A DNA stretch of 12,041 bases. It comes from UBA668 sp046086305 (GTDB lineage: Bacteria; Actinomycetota; Acidimicrobiia; Acidimicrobiales; Ilumatobacteraceae). Shown here one piece after another: positions 1-7,332 of this stretch. Positions within the stretch are counted from its first letter, which is position 1, and the number at the start of each line of letters is the position of its first letter. Below the pieces are notes generated by a model. That model was not told the DNA's origin. It searched no databases and was given only the letters and a program-made list of their open reading frames with translations. The DNA lies in NCBI GenBank assembly GCA_046086305.1, contig JBJSXI010000009.1:1-12041 (forward strand), read 5' to 3'. A program made the position numbers and the translations under genes.

Positions 1-687
1 GATCACACCGATGCCGCGCAGACGGCTCTGGAAGATCTCGTTACCGAACAGGAGATCCTCGATCTCGTCGCAGAACCCACGCAGCTTCTTCATCACCTGC
101 TTGGTCTCGGCGATCCATCCCTCGGGCAGATCGTCCTTCAGACCGCCGATGCGGTCGAAGTTGGGATGGAACCGACCGCCGGTCGCCGCCTCGATGAGGT
201 TGAGCACGTACTCGCGGTCGCGGAATGCAAGGAACACCGGGGTGACTGCGCCGAGCTGCACACCGAGGTCGCCGAGGAACAGCGACACGTTGGCGATGCG
301 GCTGAGCTCGAACAGCACGGTGCGGATCCACTGGGCACGCGGCGGCGCCTCGATGTCCATCAACTTCTCGGCCGCGAGGATGAACGGCACTTCGTTGGCG
401 AAGCTGCCGAGCCAGTCGATGCGGTTGACGAGCGCCGTGACCTGCGGGAAGGTGCGAACCTCGGTGAGCTTCTCGTAGCCGCGGTGCATGTAGCCCGCGC
501 TCGGTTCGGCCCACACGACCTGCTCGCCGTCGAGGCGGACGATGATGCGCAGCGTGCCGTGGGTGGCCGGGTGCTGCGGGCCGATGTTGAGGGTCATCCC
601 CTCGGTCTCGAGCTCGACGTTCAGCCGCGCATCGGCCGCCTGGGCCGCGATGTAGCTGAGCTTCTGACGGTCGGCGAGATCGGTCAC
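1..687 (-). CDS. nuoD: NADH-quinone oxidoreductase subunit D (NuoD), N-terminal part, cut by window edge
   Basis: This is the 49-kDa-type subunit of complex I, in the peripheral arm where it forms the quinone pocket together with NuoB. The frame is open from a GTG at 687 to the window start (229 codons, no stop), so the C-terminal part lies outside. The family signature GPQHPATHGTLR is at residues 36-47, followed by GYMHRGYEKL at 65-74 and GGRFHPNFDRIGGLKDDLPE further on. The GTG start overlaps the nuoC stop (GTGA), and a good ribosome site, GAAGGGG, lies 7 bases upstream inside nuoC, which supports this start. It is translationally coupled in nuoA-B-C-D. His43 matches the quinone-binding His38 of Thermus Nqo4, but the partner tyrosine (Nqo4 Tyr87) is Trp92 here; see findings. 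Family assignment is secure. Confidence 0.97.
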   Translation of the reverse strand, partial: MTDLADRQKLSYIAAQAADARLNVELETEGMTLNIGPQHPATHGTLRIIVRLDGEQVVWAEPSAGYMHRGYEKLTEVRTFPQVTALVNRIDWLGSFANEVPFILAAEKLMDIEAPPRAQWIRTVLFELSRIANVSLFLGDLGVQLGAVTPVFLAFRDREYVLNLIEAATGGRFHPNFDRIGGLKDDLPEGWIAETKQVMKKLRGFCDEIEDLLFGNEIFQSRLRGIGVI

Positions 688-1346
688 GCGTCGTCCCCTT
701 CGGAGTCGTCGCCCGGGAGCGGTTCGACGTCGGCGATACCCGGCCACGGCTTCACCATGCGGGCGAGCAGCGGGAAGTCCTTACGCAGCGGATGCCCCTC
801 GAAGTCGATCGGCAGGTACATGTTGCGCAGATCGGGGTGACCGTCGAAGCCGATGCCGAACATCTCGTGGCACTCGCGCTCGTGCCAGTTGGCACCGGCG
901 TACACACCGACCCACGAGGCGACCGAGGGATGATCGTCGGCAACATCGGCCTTGATCGTCACGCCGAAGTGGTCGGCGACATTCACCACTCGCGCGAACA
1001 CTTGCATCCGGGTGTCGCCGCCGCAGTAGCCGGGGCGGATGGTCATGTCGCGCTCGGGCGGCGGCTCGGTGGGGTCGTCCTCGCCGCGGCCGTAGGGACT
1101 CGGCATCCAGTCGATCGCCGAGAGGAAGCAGAAGTAGTCGCAACCGAGCGCGTCACGCAGCACTTCGCCGGCCCGACGCCACATGTCGGGACGCACGCGC
1201 ACCCACACGTCGTCGCTGGGCTTGACGAGGCTGTCGACGAGTCCGTCGCCGAGCGCATCGCGCAGCACCTGCACGACTCGCTCGCGGCGCGCGTCACCGG
1301 GGAGCGCGGCGACTGCGTCGCCGACGGTGTCACTCAACCGGGCCAC
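684..1346 (-). CDS. nuoC: NADH-quinone oxidoreductase subunit C (NuoC, 30-kDa type)
   Basis: This is a soluble peripheral-arm subunit of complex I that contacts NuoB and NuoD. It is 220 residues from a GTG at 1346, overlapping the nuoB stop by 17 bases. The diagnostic stretch WHERECHEMFGIGFDGHPDL is at about 154-173, followed by GHPLRKDFPL at 184-193. The usual family form is EREVYDMFGI, so the Cys-His at 159-160 is a variant. Between the LSAIDW strand (75-80) and the next conserved strand there is a long Pro/Glu/Asp-rich loop (about 83-111). The frame stays open upstream to 1520, but that extension reads as low-complexity Ser/Arg antisense to nuoB and has no family similarity. TTG at 1337 is an alternative start; the ribosome site before 1346 is weak. 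It is not fused to NuoD. Confidence 0.95.
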   Translation of the reverse strand: MARLSDTVGDAVAALPGDARRERVVQVLRDALGDGLVDSLVKPSDDVWVRVRPDMWRRAGEVLRDALGCDYFCFLSAIDWMPSPYGRGEDDPTEPPPERDMTIRPGYCGGDTRMQVFARVVNVADHFGVTIKADVADDHPSVASWVGVYAGANWHERECHEMFGIGFDGHPDLRNMYLPIDFEGHPLRKDFPLLARMVKPWPGIADVEPLPGDDSEGDDA

Positions 1347-1869
1347 CCCCCACGACGATCGGCTCGGCGACGAGTGGGCGCGTGCCCTCGCCGCGCCACC
1401 GCGCGCCCATGTCCTCGTTCTTGATCCGCTGCTGGAGCAGTACGACACCCTCGAGGAGCGCCTCGGGTCGCGGCGGACAGCCGGGCACGTAGACGTCGAC
1501 GGGGATGATCTGGTCGACACCCTTGGTCACCGAGTAGCTGTCCCAGTAGGGGCCACCGCAGTTCGCGCAACTGCCCATGCTGATCACGTACTTCGGTTCG
1601 GGCATCTGCTCGTAGAGCCGCTTGATCGCGGGTGCCATCTTGTCGGTGACCGTGCCGGAGATGACGACGAGGTCGGCCTGGCGCGGACTGGCGGGCAGCG
1701 GGATCACCCCGAGGCGCATCACGTCGTAGCGCGGTGAGGCGAACGCCGCACCCATCTCGATGGCGCAGCACGCGAGCCCCCACTGGTACACCCACAGGCT
1801 GTACGAGCGTCCGAGGTTGAACAGCGTCGTGAGCGGCTTGGGCAGACGCCCCTTGTCGACGAGACCCAT
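1330..1869 (-). CDS. nuoB: NADH-quinone oxidoreductase subunit B (NuoB), carries Fe-S cluster N2
   Basis: This is the complex I subunit that holds the terminal [4Fe-4S] cluster N2, which passes electrons to quinone. It is 179 residues from an ATG at 1869, 4 bases after the nuoA stop. Cluster ligands expected from the family are visible: adjacent Cys34-Cys35 in WGLACCAIEMGA, Cys101 in MGSCANCGG, and Cys131 in VPGCPPRPEALLEG. An additional cysteine (Cys104) occurs in the SCANC segment, where many homologues have serine. The frame is open upstream to 2082, but that part is antisense-like Ser/Arg-rich sequence opposite nuoA and is excluded. A TGGGTG in the nuoA tail can act as a modest ribosome site. 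The C-terminus is short, ending in a Gly-rich tail. Confidence 0.97.
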   Translation of the reverse strand: MGLVDKGRLPKPLTTLFNLGRSYSLWVYQWGLACCAIEMGAAFASPRYDVMRLGVIPLPASPRQADLVVISGTVTDKMAPAIKRLYEQMPEPKYVISMGSCANCGGPYWDSYSVTKGVDQIIPVDVYVPGCPPRPEALLEGVVLLQQRIKNEDMGARWRGEGTRPLVAEPIVVGGGPVE

Positions 1870-1873
1870 GTGA

Positions 1874-2239
1874 TTACACCCAGCGCAGGACACCCTTGCG
1901 CCACGCATACACGAGGCCCAAGAGCAGGACGAACACGAAGATTCCCATCTCGACCAACCCGAACGTGCCGTAGCGCTCGAGCTGAGTGGCCCACGGGAAG
2001 ATGAACACGGCCTCGACGTCGAACACGACGAACAGCAGGGCGAAGATGTAGTAGCGGACCTGGCTCTGCGACCAGCCGTCACCGACGGGGTTCACACCGC
2101 TCTCGTAGGCGAGCAGCTTCTGTGCCGACGGCTTGGATGGCCGCACCAGGGCCGCCACACCGAGCAGGACGCTGGCGAGGACGAGGGCGATGGCGGCGAA
2201 CCACACGACCGTGAGGTAGTCGCGCAGGAAGGAGGACAT
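1874..2239 (-). CDS. nuoA: NADH-quinone oxidoreductase subunit A (NuoA), membrane subunit
   Basis: This is a small membrane-arm subunit near the quinone tunnel and the first gene of the left nuo block. It is 121 residues, the usual size, with three hydrophobic segments at about 8-31, 62-83 and 93-113. The conserved loop AYESGVNPVGDGWSQSQVRY (44-63) is the family hallmark; mammalian ND3 has a cysteine in the equivalent loop where serine stands here. Acidic residues Asp74 and Glu76 lie in the second segment (FDVEAVFIFPWA), as in homologues. No clear ribosome site precedes the ATG at 2239, so a short-leader or leaderless message is possible. Repeat copy A begins 54 bases upstream. Confidence 0.96.
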   Translation of the reverse strand: MSSFLRDYLTVVWFAAIALVLASVLLGVAALVRPSKPSAQKLLAYESGVNPVGDGWSQSQVRYYIFALLFVVFDVEAVFIFPWATQLERYGTFGLVEMGIFVFVLLLGLVYAWRKGVLRWV

Positions 2240-2250
2240 CGGCGCCGACG

Positions 2251-2278
2251 CTACTACGCCACGAGAATCCGCTCACAA
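2251..2278 (-). promoter_or_regulatory. Weak candidate promoter for nuoABCD
   Basis: On the minus strand a TTGTGA (2278-2273) and a TAGTAG (2256-2251) are separated by 16 bases, about 12 bases before the nuoA ATG. Neither hexamer is a good consensus match; the -10 lacks the final T. The position would fit a very short leader, in keeping with the missing ribosome site. This is only a guess from spacing. Confidence 0.2.
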
Positions 2279-2293
2279 CTACCGCTCCCCCAC

Positions 2294-2382
2294 CCGTTGG
2301 GCGCGAAACCCCCGCACTTACGTCCTTCCCCAACCCCACGGGCGCGAGATTGTGCCAATTCAGGCCGGATTCGCGCCCACGG
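2294..2382 (+). repeat. Intergenic dyad repeat, copy A
   Basis: This 89-bp copy begins CCGTTGGGCGCGAA and ends TTCGCGCCCACGG; the outer arms (2298-2307 and 2370-2379) are a perfect 10-bp inverted pair. The second dyad unit, GGGCGC at 2340-2345 and GCGCCC at 2373-2378, spans 39 bp exactly as in the other two copies, and its perfect stem extends to 8 bp. The first dyad is degraded. The copy occupies the space between nuoA and the PLP-enzyme gene. It overlaps that gene's 3' end, so the gene's stop (2360-2362) and its last codons lie inside the repeat. It may work as a transcription stop for the leftward operon, though no T-run follows. Confidence 0.75.
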
Positions 2383-3733
2383 CCTGTGTGGCGTCGAGCC
2401 ACCACTCCATCCCTGCGGCGATCTGCTCACGCGAGATGGACGCCGCATACAGCGCCCCCGATCGGGCGGTTGCGCCCCGGTTCGCATCGGCCGAGCGGAC
2501 GGCGGCCGCGAGGTCGGCCGCAAACCGCTCCACGACTCCGGACATCGTGTTCGGCCGGGTCACGCAGAAGTGCAGCGCCGCCGGGAACTGGAGTCCGTTC
2601 AGACGCCACCCGCGCGCCACCATCTTGTCGTTGACGAGGAAGATGTCGAGCCCGCTGGCAGCGGTGGTCGTGAAGGCGATGTTGAACAGCGAGTCGCCGA
2701 GTACCTGCAACTCGTCGATGCCCTCGATGGCCCGGCGGATACCCGCCGCCGTCGCGAAGATGTCGACGGCGATCGACCGGTATCCCTCACGACCGAGCGA
2801 CACCATCGACGCCCACGTCGCGGCGATGATGCCGCCCGAACGCGAGCCACTCATCCCGGGCGACGTGTACAGGCCCCCCGGCCAGTCGGCGACCACGAAG
2901 TACTGGCGCCGACGCATCTCGGCCGATCGATAGAGCAACACGCTCGATCCCTTCAGGGCGAAGCCGTACTTGTGGGTATCGGCACTGATCGAGGTCACAC
3001 CCGCAACGCGGAAGTCGAAACGCGGACATGTCAGACCGAGCTCGTCGGCCCACGCCAGCACGAACCCTCCGAGACACGCGTCGACATGCAGGTTCACCCC
3101 GTGACGCAGCACCACCTCGGACAACTCCTCGACAGGATCGACCACACCGTGCGGATAGGTGCCGGCAGATGCCACACAGGCAACGGTCGCACCGTCGATC
3201 ATCGACTCCATCGCGGCAACATCGGCCACGTACCGATCGGTGACCGGGGCGCGACGCAGTTCGATGCCGAAGTAGTGCGCACCCTTGGCGAGCGCCGGGT
3301 GCGCCGTCACCGGGAGGACGATGTTCGGCCGGTCGATGCCTCGCTCGCGTCCCCACTCGCGATACACCAGCAGCGGGTTCATCAGACTCTCGGTGCCGCC
3401 ACTCGTCACCACGCCGCTCGCCGATGACGGATCGGGAGCGTGCAGCAGATCGGCCGTCATGGCGATGATCTCGCCCTCGAACCGGGTGGCGCTCGGGTAC
3501 ATGTCGCGCTGCAGCACGTTGGCATGGCCGTAGTGACCGAACACCTCGGTGAGGAACGCGTAGTGGGCCGCATCACCCGAGTAGATCGAACCACTGATCC
3601 TGCCGTCGTGTGCCGGTGCATCCTCGATCGCCGACATCTCCTCGATCTCGCGCAGGATCTCGTCGCGAGCCCGACCGTGCTCGGGCATCGCCGCGAGCAC
3701 GCCATAGCGATCGGCATAGGGGTACAGGCCCAT
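2360..3733 (-). CDS. PLP-dependent lyase/decarboxylase of the sphingosine-1-phosphate lyase family
   Basis: This is a 457-residue fold-type I pyridoxal-phosphate enzyme. The motif set matches the S1P lyase/group II decarboxylase family: SGSIYSGD (47-54), NVLQRDMYPSATRFEGE (72-88), TSGGTESLMNP (110-120), the ring-stacking His in TAHPALAKGAHYFG (His145), LHVDACLGGFVLAW (Asp218 binds the pyridine nitrogen), SISADTHKYG with Schiff-base Lys255, and WPGGLYTSPGMSGSRSGG (284-301). Known members cleave the C2-C3 bond of phosphorylated long-chain bases to an aldehyde plus phosphoethanolamine, while relatives decarboxylate amino acids. No membrane anchor is present, as in soluble bacterial members. The ATG at 3733 has a strong AGGAGG 5 bases upstream, which rejects the longer open frame to 4003. 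It lies 14 bases after the kinase stop. Its last residues (GANPA) are encoded by repeat copy A. Substrate unknown. Confidence 0.88.
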   Translation of the reverse strand: MGLYPYADRYGVLAAMPEHGRARDEILREIEEMSAIEDAPAHDGRISGSIYSGDAAHYAFLTEVFGHYGHANVLQRDMYPSATRFEGEIIAMTADLLHAPDPSSASGVVTSGGTESLMNPLLVYREWGRERGIDRPNIVLPVTAHPALAKGAHYFGIELRRAPVTDRYVADVAAMESMIDGATVACVASAGTYPHGVVDPVEELSEVVLRHGVNLHVDACLGGFVLAWADELGLTCPRFDFRVAGVTSISADTHKYGFALKGSSVLLYRSAEMRRRQYFVVADWPGGLYTSPGMSGSRSGGIIAATWASMVSLGREGYRSIAVDIFATAAGIRRAIEGIDELQVLGDSLFNIAFTTTAASGLDIFLVNDKMVARGWRLNGLQFPAALHFCVTRPNTMSGVVERFAADLAAAVRSADANRGATARSGALYAASISREQIAAGMEWWLDATQAVGANPA

Positions 3734-3747
3734 GTGGTCCTCCTCGT

Positions 3748-5244
3748 TCAGGGCTGCCGGGCGATCCCCGACAGTGTCGGGTGCAGTGCCGCCAACCGGG
3801 CGACACCTGCCTCCATCACGGCACGATGGTGCGGATCCGGTTCGTGGACGGCCTCCACCTCGATCAGGTCGGGCACCGTGGCCAGATCGAGACCTGCGAG
3901 ATCGGCGAATGCCAGGAACGCTGCGCCGCGGGCGTTGGTGACACGCGGCGCCGCAAGCCGATGCACGGGACGATCGAGCGCGTCGGCGAGCATCTGGGCC
4001 CACAGCGGACTCATCGCCCCGCCACCACCGAAGCGGACGAAGGGGGCCGCATGTCCGGTGAACTCATCGAAGCGCGGCTGGAGCCAGGCGAGGTTGAGTG
4101 CGACACCCTCGAGTACGGCGCGCACGGCGTGACGCCGACCGTGCTCGAGCCCGAGTCCGACGAAGGCGGCGCGCACATCCTCGTCGGGGCTCGGGGCGAG
4201 TGAGCCCAGCAGCCACGGGAGGAACGCCACACCCGCGCTGCCGGCCTCAACCGTCGCCGCATCGGCGCATGCGGCGTCCGGATCGCTGTAGCCGAACAAC
4301 TGCATGGCCCATTCGAGCGCCCGACCACCGACACCGTTCTCGGCCATCGCGTAATACATCCCGTGCAGCGGACTCGGCACGGCGAGCAGACCGTTCAGCA
4401 GATCGCTGCGTTGTTCGCCGATGTGACTCACCGTCACTGCAGTCGTGCCGATGACGACCGACGTCGACGTGGGGTCGAGCGCGGCGCTTCCGACCGCGGA
4501 CGTGATCGAATCGATCGTCCCCGGCACGACCGGGATGCCGGCGGGGATTCCGAGCTCGTCGGCCGGTCCCGGACGCACCTCGCCGACGGCTCCCCACATC
4601 GGCACGAGTGCCGGCAACCGATCGGGATCGAGGCCCGTGGCCGCGACGAGTTCGGGGTCGTACTCGGTCGTGCCCCACGTCCGGTTGTCGCACACCAACT
4701 GGCCGAACACCGTGCTCTGTGTCGCCGTCACCCGACCGGTGAGTCGTGCGGTGATGTAGTCCATCGGCTCGACGAGTGCCGTCGCCCGCTCGTACGCGTC
4801 GGGGTGGTGGTGGCGCAGCACCCATGCGTGCGCGACGTTGTCGTTCCCACTCGGCAGGGGGATCAAGCCGTGACGCTCGACGAACAACATGAAGGTCGTG
4901 TCATCGAGCAACGACATGCTGTGCGCGGCACCGCGCGTGTCCATCCACAGCACGCACGGCCCAGTTGGTGTGCCGTCGGCGGTCACCGGGATCGTGCTCA
5001 TGTACTGGCTGGTGACTGCGACGGCCACGATGGGCGGCACCGGTCGGAGCACGGCCATCGCGCTGCGGCACGCAACGACGATCGCCTGCCACATCTCGTG
5101 CGGATCCTGCTCTGCACCACCGCTCGCGATGAGCATCGTGCGCACCGGGGCATTCGCCCACGAGAGCGCTCGACCGGTGCGATCGACGACCGCGACCTTC
5201 GGGCCGCTCGTGCCGAGGTCGATGGCGAGGACACAACCGTCCAT
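3748..5244 (-). CDS. FGGY-family carbohydrate kinase (xylulokinase-like)
   Basis: This is a predicted ATP-dependent sugar or polyol kinase with the two-lobed ribonuclease-H-like fold; it is 498 residues, normal for the family. Visible motifs are the N-terminal phosphate loop AIDLGTSGPKVAVVD with Asp9, the substrate segment SQYMST...CVLWMDTRG (79-105), PGTIDSITSAVG with the probable catalytic base Asp245, the second phosphate loop VVIGTTAVTVSH (263-274), and the adenosine motif RFGGGGAMSPLWAQMLADA (404-422) followed by VTNARGAAFLA. The substrate segment reads QYMS where xylulokinases usually have QMHG, so xylulose should not be assumed. The codon before ATG 5244 is GTG (5247), an equally possible start. 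It sits between the amidotransferase (47 bases) and the PLP enzyme (14 bases), probably co-transcribed, so it may phosphorylate the PLP enzyme's substrate. Confidence 0.9.
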   Translation of the reverse strand: MDGCVLAIDLGTSGPKVAVVDRTGRALSWANAPVRTMLIASGGAEQDPHEMWQAIVVACRSAMAVLRPVPPIVAVAVTSQYMSTIPVTADGTPTGPCVLWMDTRGAAHSMSLLDDTTFMLFVERHGLIPLPSGNDNVAHAWVLRHHHPDAYERATALVEPMDYITARLTGRVTATQSTVFGQLVCDNRTWGTTEYDPELVAATGLDPDRLPALVPMWGAVGEVRPGPADELGIPAGIPVVPGTIDSITSAVGSAALDPTSTSVVIGTTAVTVSHIGEQRSDLLNGLLAVPSPLHGMYYAMAENGVGGRALEWAMQLFGYSDPDAACADAATVEAGSAGVAFLPWLLGSLAPSPDEDVRAAFVGLGLEHGRRHAVRAVLEGVALNLAWLQPRFDEFTGHAAPFVRFGGGGAMSPLWAQMLADALDRPVHRLAAPRVTNARGAAFLAFADLAGLDLATVPDLIEVEAVHEPDPHHRAVMEAGVARLAALHPTLSGIARQP

Positions 5245-5263
5245 CACCTCAGCCTGCCAGACT

Positions 5264-5286
5264 GCCGGGGACGGGTCGGCCCCGGC
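5264..5286. other. GC-rich hairpin in the amidotransferase-kinase gap
   Basis: GCCGGGG (5264-5270) and CCCCGGC (5280-5286) form a perfect 7-bp stem around a 9-base loop. It fills much of the only sizeable gap in the leftward gene set and starts 5 bases after the amidotransferase stop. No T-run follows on the minus strand, so it is not a classical terminator. It could lower read-through into the kinase gene or protect the upstream message. Function is inferred. Confidence 0.4.
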
Positions 5287-5291
5287 GCCAT

Positions 5292-5966
5292 TCAGGAACC
5301 GGCAACCTGTTCGAGGAACCAGTCGACGAGGACATCGGCACGAGGTCGGGAGTCACCGACCGATCGACGGGTCTCGTCGAGCAGCACTCCGGGATCGCGA
5401 CCGTTTGCGACGGCCTCCTCGGCACCACCAGCGTCGATCCATCGCCGCACGATCGACTCGGTGACCTCGGGGTGGAACTGCGTGCACATCGTCCGACCGA
5501 TCCGCCACGCTTGCGGACCGACCGCACTGTGGGCGAGGACCTCGGCACCCGGGGGCACGTCGACCACATCGGAGTGCCACTGGAACCACGGCCCGGGCGC
5601 GATCACCGTCGGGAGCCGCGACTCGATCTGATACCAGCCGATCTCGGGTTCGCTCGCCCGACGCACCGAGCCGCCCAGCGCGTGCGCCGAGATCTGGCTC
5701 CCGTAGCAGATGCCGAGCACCGGCACACCTGCGCCGTGCGCAGCGCGGATGAGCGCCGCCTCGGCTGCGACCTCGCCCTCGAGGTGCGGCCAGTAGACGC
5801 TCCAGTCGCTCCCGAGCAGGAGCACCAGATCGTGTCCGGCGAGGTCGGACCAACCCGCCGAACGCTCGCGATGGCATTCGGTGAACGCGTAGCCGTGTCG
5901 ACGCAGCCGCTCGCCGACGAATCCGGCGTCGGCGTCGTAGAAGTTAGAGACGATGAGGGCGCGCAC
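5292..5966 (-). CDS. Class I glutamine amidotransferase-like protein (GMP-synthase GATase type, stand-alone)
   Basis: This is a 224-residue single-domain protein of the triad (Cys-His-Glu) class I amidotransferase superfamily, resembling the GuaA amidotransferase domain without its synthetase partner. The nucleophile elbow is GICYGSQISAHALGG (85-99) with Cys87; the dyad is in CTQFHPEV (161-168) with His165 and Glu167. GWYQIE (110-115) and the PWFQWHSD strand (127-133) are also typical of this group. Such stand-alone proteins may hydrolyse gamma-glutamyl amides rather than feed ammonia to a synthetase; nothing here settles that. The GTG start at 5966 follows the aldehyde dehydrogenase stop by 10 bases with a weak ribosome site, so translational coupling is likely. 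It is distinct in sequence from the two C26 hydrolases encoded divergently nearby. Confidence 0.85.
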   Translation of the reverse strand: MRALIVSNFYDADAGFVGERLRRHGYAFTECHRERSAGWSDLAGHDLVLLLGSDWSVYWPHLEGEVAAEAALIRAAHGAGVPVLGICYGSQISAHALGGSVRRASEPEIGWYQIESRLPTVIAPGPWFQWHSDVVDVPPGAEVLAHSAVGPQAWRIGRTMCTQFHPEVTESIVRRWIDAGGAEEAVANGRDPGVLLDETRRSVGDSRPRADVLVDWFLEQVAGS

Positions 5967-5976
5967 TGCTGATCCG

Positions 5977-7332
5977 TCAGGTCGCCACGAAGACGTTCTT
6001 CAGTTCGGTGTAGTGATCGAGCGCGTGCATGCTGTGCTCGCGGCCGAGACCACTCTGCTTGAATCCGCCGAACGGAGTCGAGTAACGCACCGACGAATTC
6101 GAGTTGACGCTGATCGTGCCGGCATCCATCGCCCGCACCACCCGGATCGCTCGTGCGCCGTCGCGGGTCCACACAGAGCCAGAGAGTCCGTACGGTGAGT
6201 CGTTGCAGATGCGCACGGCGTCGGCCTCGTCGTCGAACGGCACGACGACGGCGACAGGACCGAACACCTCGTCACGACACACGGGCGATGCAGGATCGTC
6301 GGGCATCGCGATCATCACCGGATGCCAGTAGCCGGGTCCGGTCGGTGCCTCGCCGGTGAAGATGGTGTCGAGTCCGTCGGTGAAGCGTCGGACGCGTGCG
6401 AGATGCTGAGCCGTGACGAGCGGCCCCATCGACGTGTCGGGGGCGTGTGGATCACCCACCTTCCACGCGCGCGCGGCATCGACGAACAGCTCGAGGAACC
6501 GATCGAGTGCCGATCGCTGCACGAGCACACGACTCCGGGCGCAGCAATCCTGACCCGAGTTGTCGAACACCGCACTCGGGGCAGCGGCCGCCGCGCGTTC
6601 GAGGTCAGCGTCGGCGAAGACGATGTTCGCGCTCTTGCCGCCGAGCTCGAGCGTCACACGCTTCACCTGGTCGGCGCATCCCGCCATGATGCGCGTGCCC
6701 ACGGCAGTACTGCCGGTGAATGCCACCTTGCGCACGTCGGGGTGTGTGACGAGCCGCCAGCCGGCAACCTCGCCGGTGCCGACGACCACGTTGAGCACAC
6801 CCTCGGGGATGCCCGCCTCGAGCGCGAGTTCGCCGAGGCGAAGTGCGGTGAGCGGCGTGATCTCGGCGGGCTTCAGCACGGCCGTGTTGCCCGCCGCGAG
6901 GGCCGGGCCGATCTTCCACGCCGCCATCAGTACCGGGAAGTTCCACGGGGTGATGAGACCCACGACGCCGAGCGGCTCGTGGAACGTCATGTCGATACCG
7001 CCGGCAACCGGGATCGTCGTGCCGGTGTGCTTCTCGACCGCGCCGGCGAAGTAATGGATGGTGTCGGCAGCAGCGTTGGCGCACCACCGCGAACTGCCGA
7101 TGGGCATGCCCATGTTGCGCGTGTCGAGAGCCGCCAGTTCCTCGGCGTGCGCGGCGATGGTGTCGGCGAAGCGGCGAAGGAGTCGCGTCCGGTCGGCGGG
7201 CGACATGGCCCGCCACCCGGGCAGGGCGCGGCCGGCGGCGGCGATCGCCGCATCGACGGTGGCGAGATCGGCGAGCGGCTGCTCGGCAAAGGCCTCACCC
7301 GTGGCCGGATCGTGCAGAACCAGTGACGTCAC
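5977..7332 (-). CDS. NAD(P)-dependent aldehyde dehydrogenase
   Basis: This predicted enzyme oxidises an aldehyde to the acid with NAD(P)+; it is 451 residues from GTG 7332. Numbered from that start, the motifs are LITPWNFPVL with oxyanion Asn130, the cofactor loop FTGSTAVG (206-213), the general base Glu229 in LELGGKSANIV, the nucleophile Cys263 in SGQDCCARSR, EVFGPVAVV (355-363), and the C-terminal TPFGGFKQSGLGREHSMHAL. All catalytic residues are present. The family includes aminobutyraldehyde and gamma-glutamyl-aminobutyraldehyde dehydrogenases, which would match the PuuD-like neighbours, but sequence alone does not fix the substrate. A GTG at 7368 would add 12 residues but would leave only 24 bases to the divergent gene. 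A TACCCT 8 bases upstream of 7332 fits a leaderless start there. It heads the leftward operon. Confidence 0.93.
   Translation of the reverse strand: MTSLVLHDPATGEAFAEQPLADLATVDAAIAAAGRALPGWRAMSPADRTRLLRRFADTIAAHAEELAALDTRNMGMPIGSSRWCANAAADTIHYFAGAVEKHTGTTIPVAGGIDMTFHEPLGVVGLITPWNFPVLMAAWKIGPALAAGNTAVLKPAEITPLTALRLGELALEAGIPEGVLNVVVGTGEVAGWRLVTHPDVRKVAFTGSTAVGTRIMAGCADQVKRVTLELGGKSANIVFADADLERAAAAAPSAVFDNSGQDCCARSRVLVQRSALDRFLELFVDAARAWKVGDPHAPDTSMGPLVTAQHLARVRRFTDGLDTIFTGEAPTGPGYWHPVMIAMPDDPASPVCRDEVFGPVAVVVPFDDEADAVRICNDSPYGLSGSVWTRDGARAIRVVRAMDAGTISVNSNSSVRYSTPFGGFKQSGLGREHSMHALDHYTELKNVFVAT

Noticed and set aside
1331..1520. Extended N-terminus of NuoC reaching 1520.
   Set aside because: The extra 58 residues are Ser/Arg low-complexity sequence antisense-like to the nuoB coding region; the family begins near GTG 1346.
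2297..5631. Long plus-strand open frames (2297-3427, 4363-5631) opposite the PLP enzyme and kinase.
   Set aside because: Arg/His-rich shadow sequence with no recognisable motifs; the minus-strand genes have complete family motifs and ribosome sites.
6322..7326. A 334-codon plus-strand open frame opposite the aldehyde dehydrogenase.
   Set aside because: Antisense to a gene with all catalytic residues; composition typical of a shadow frame.
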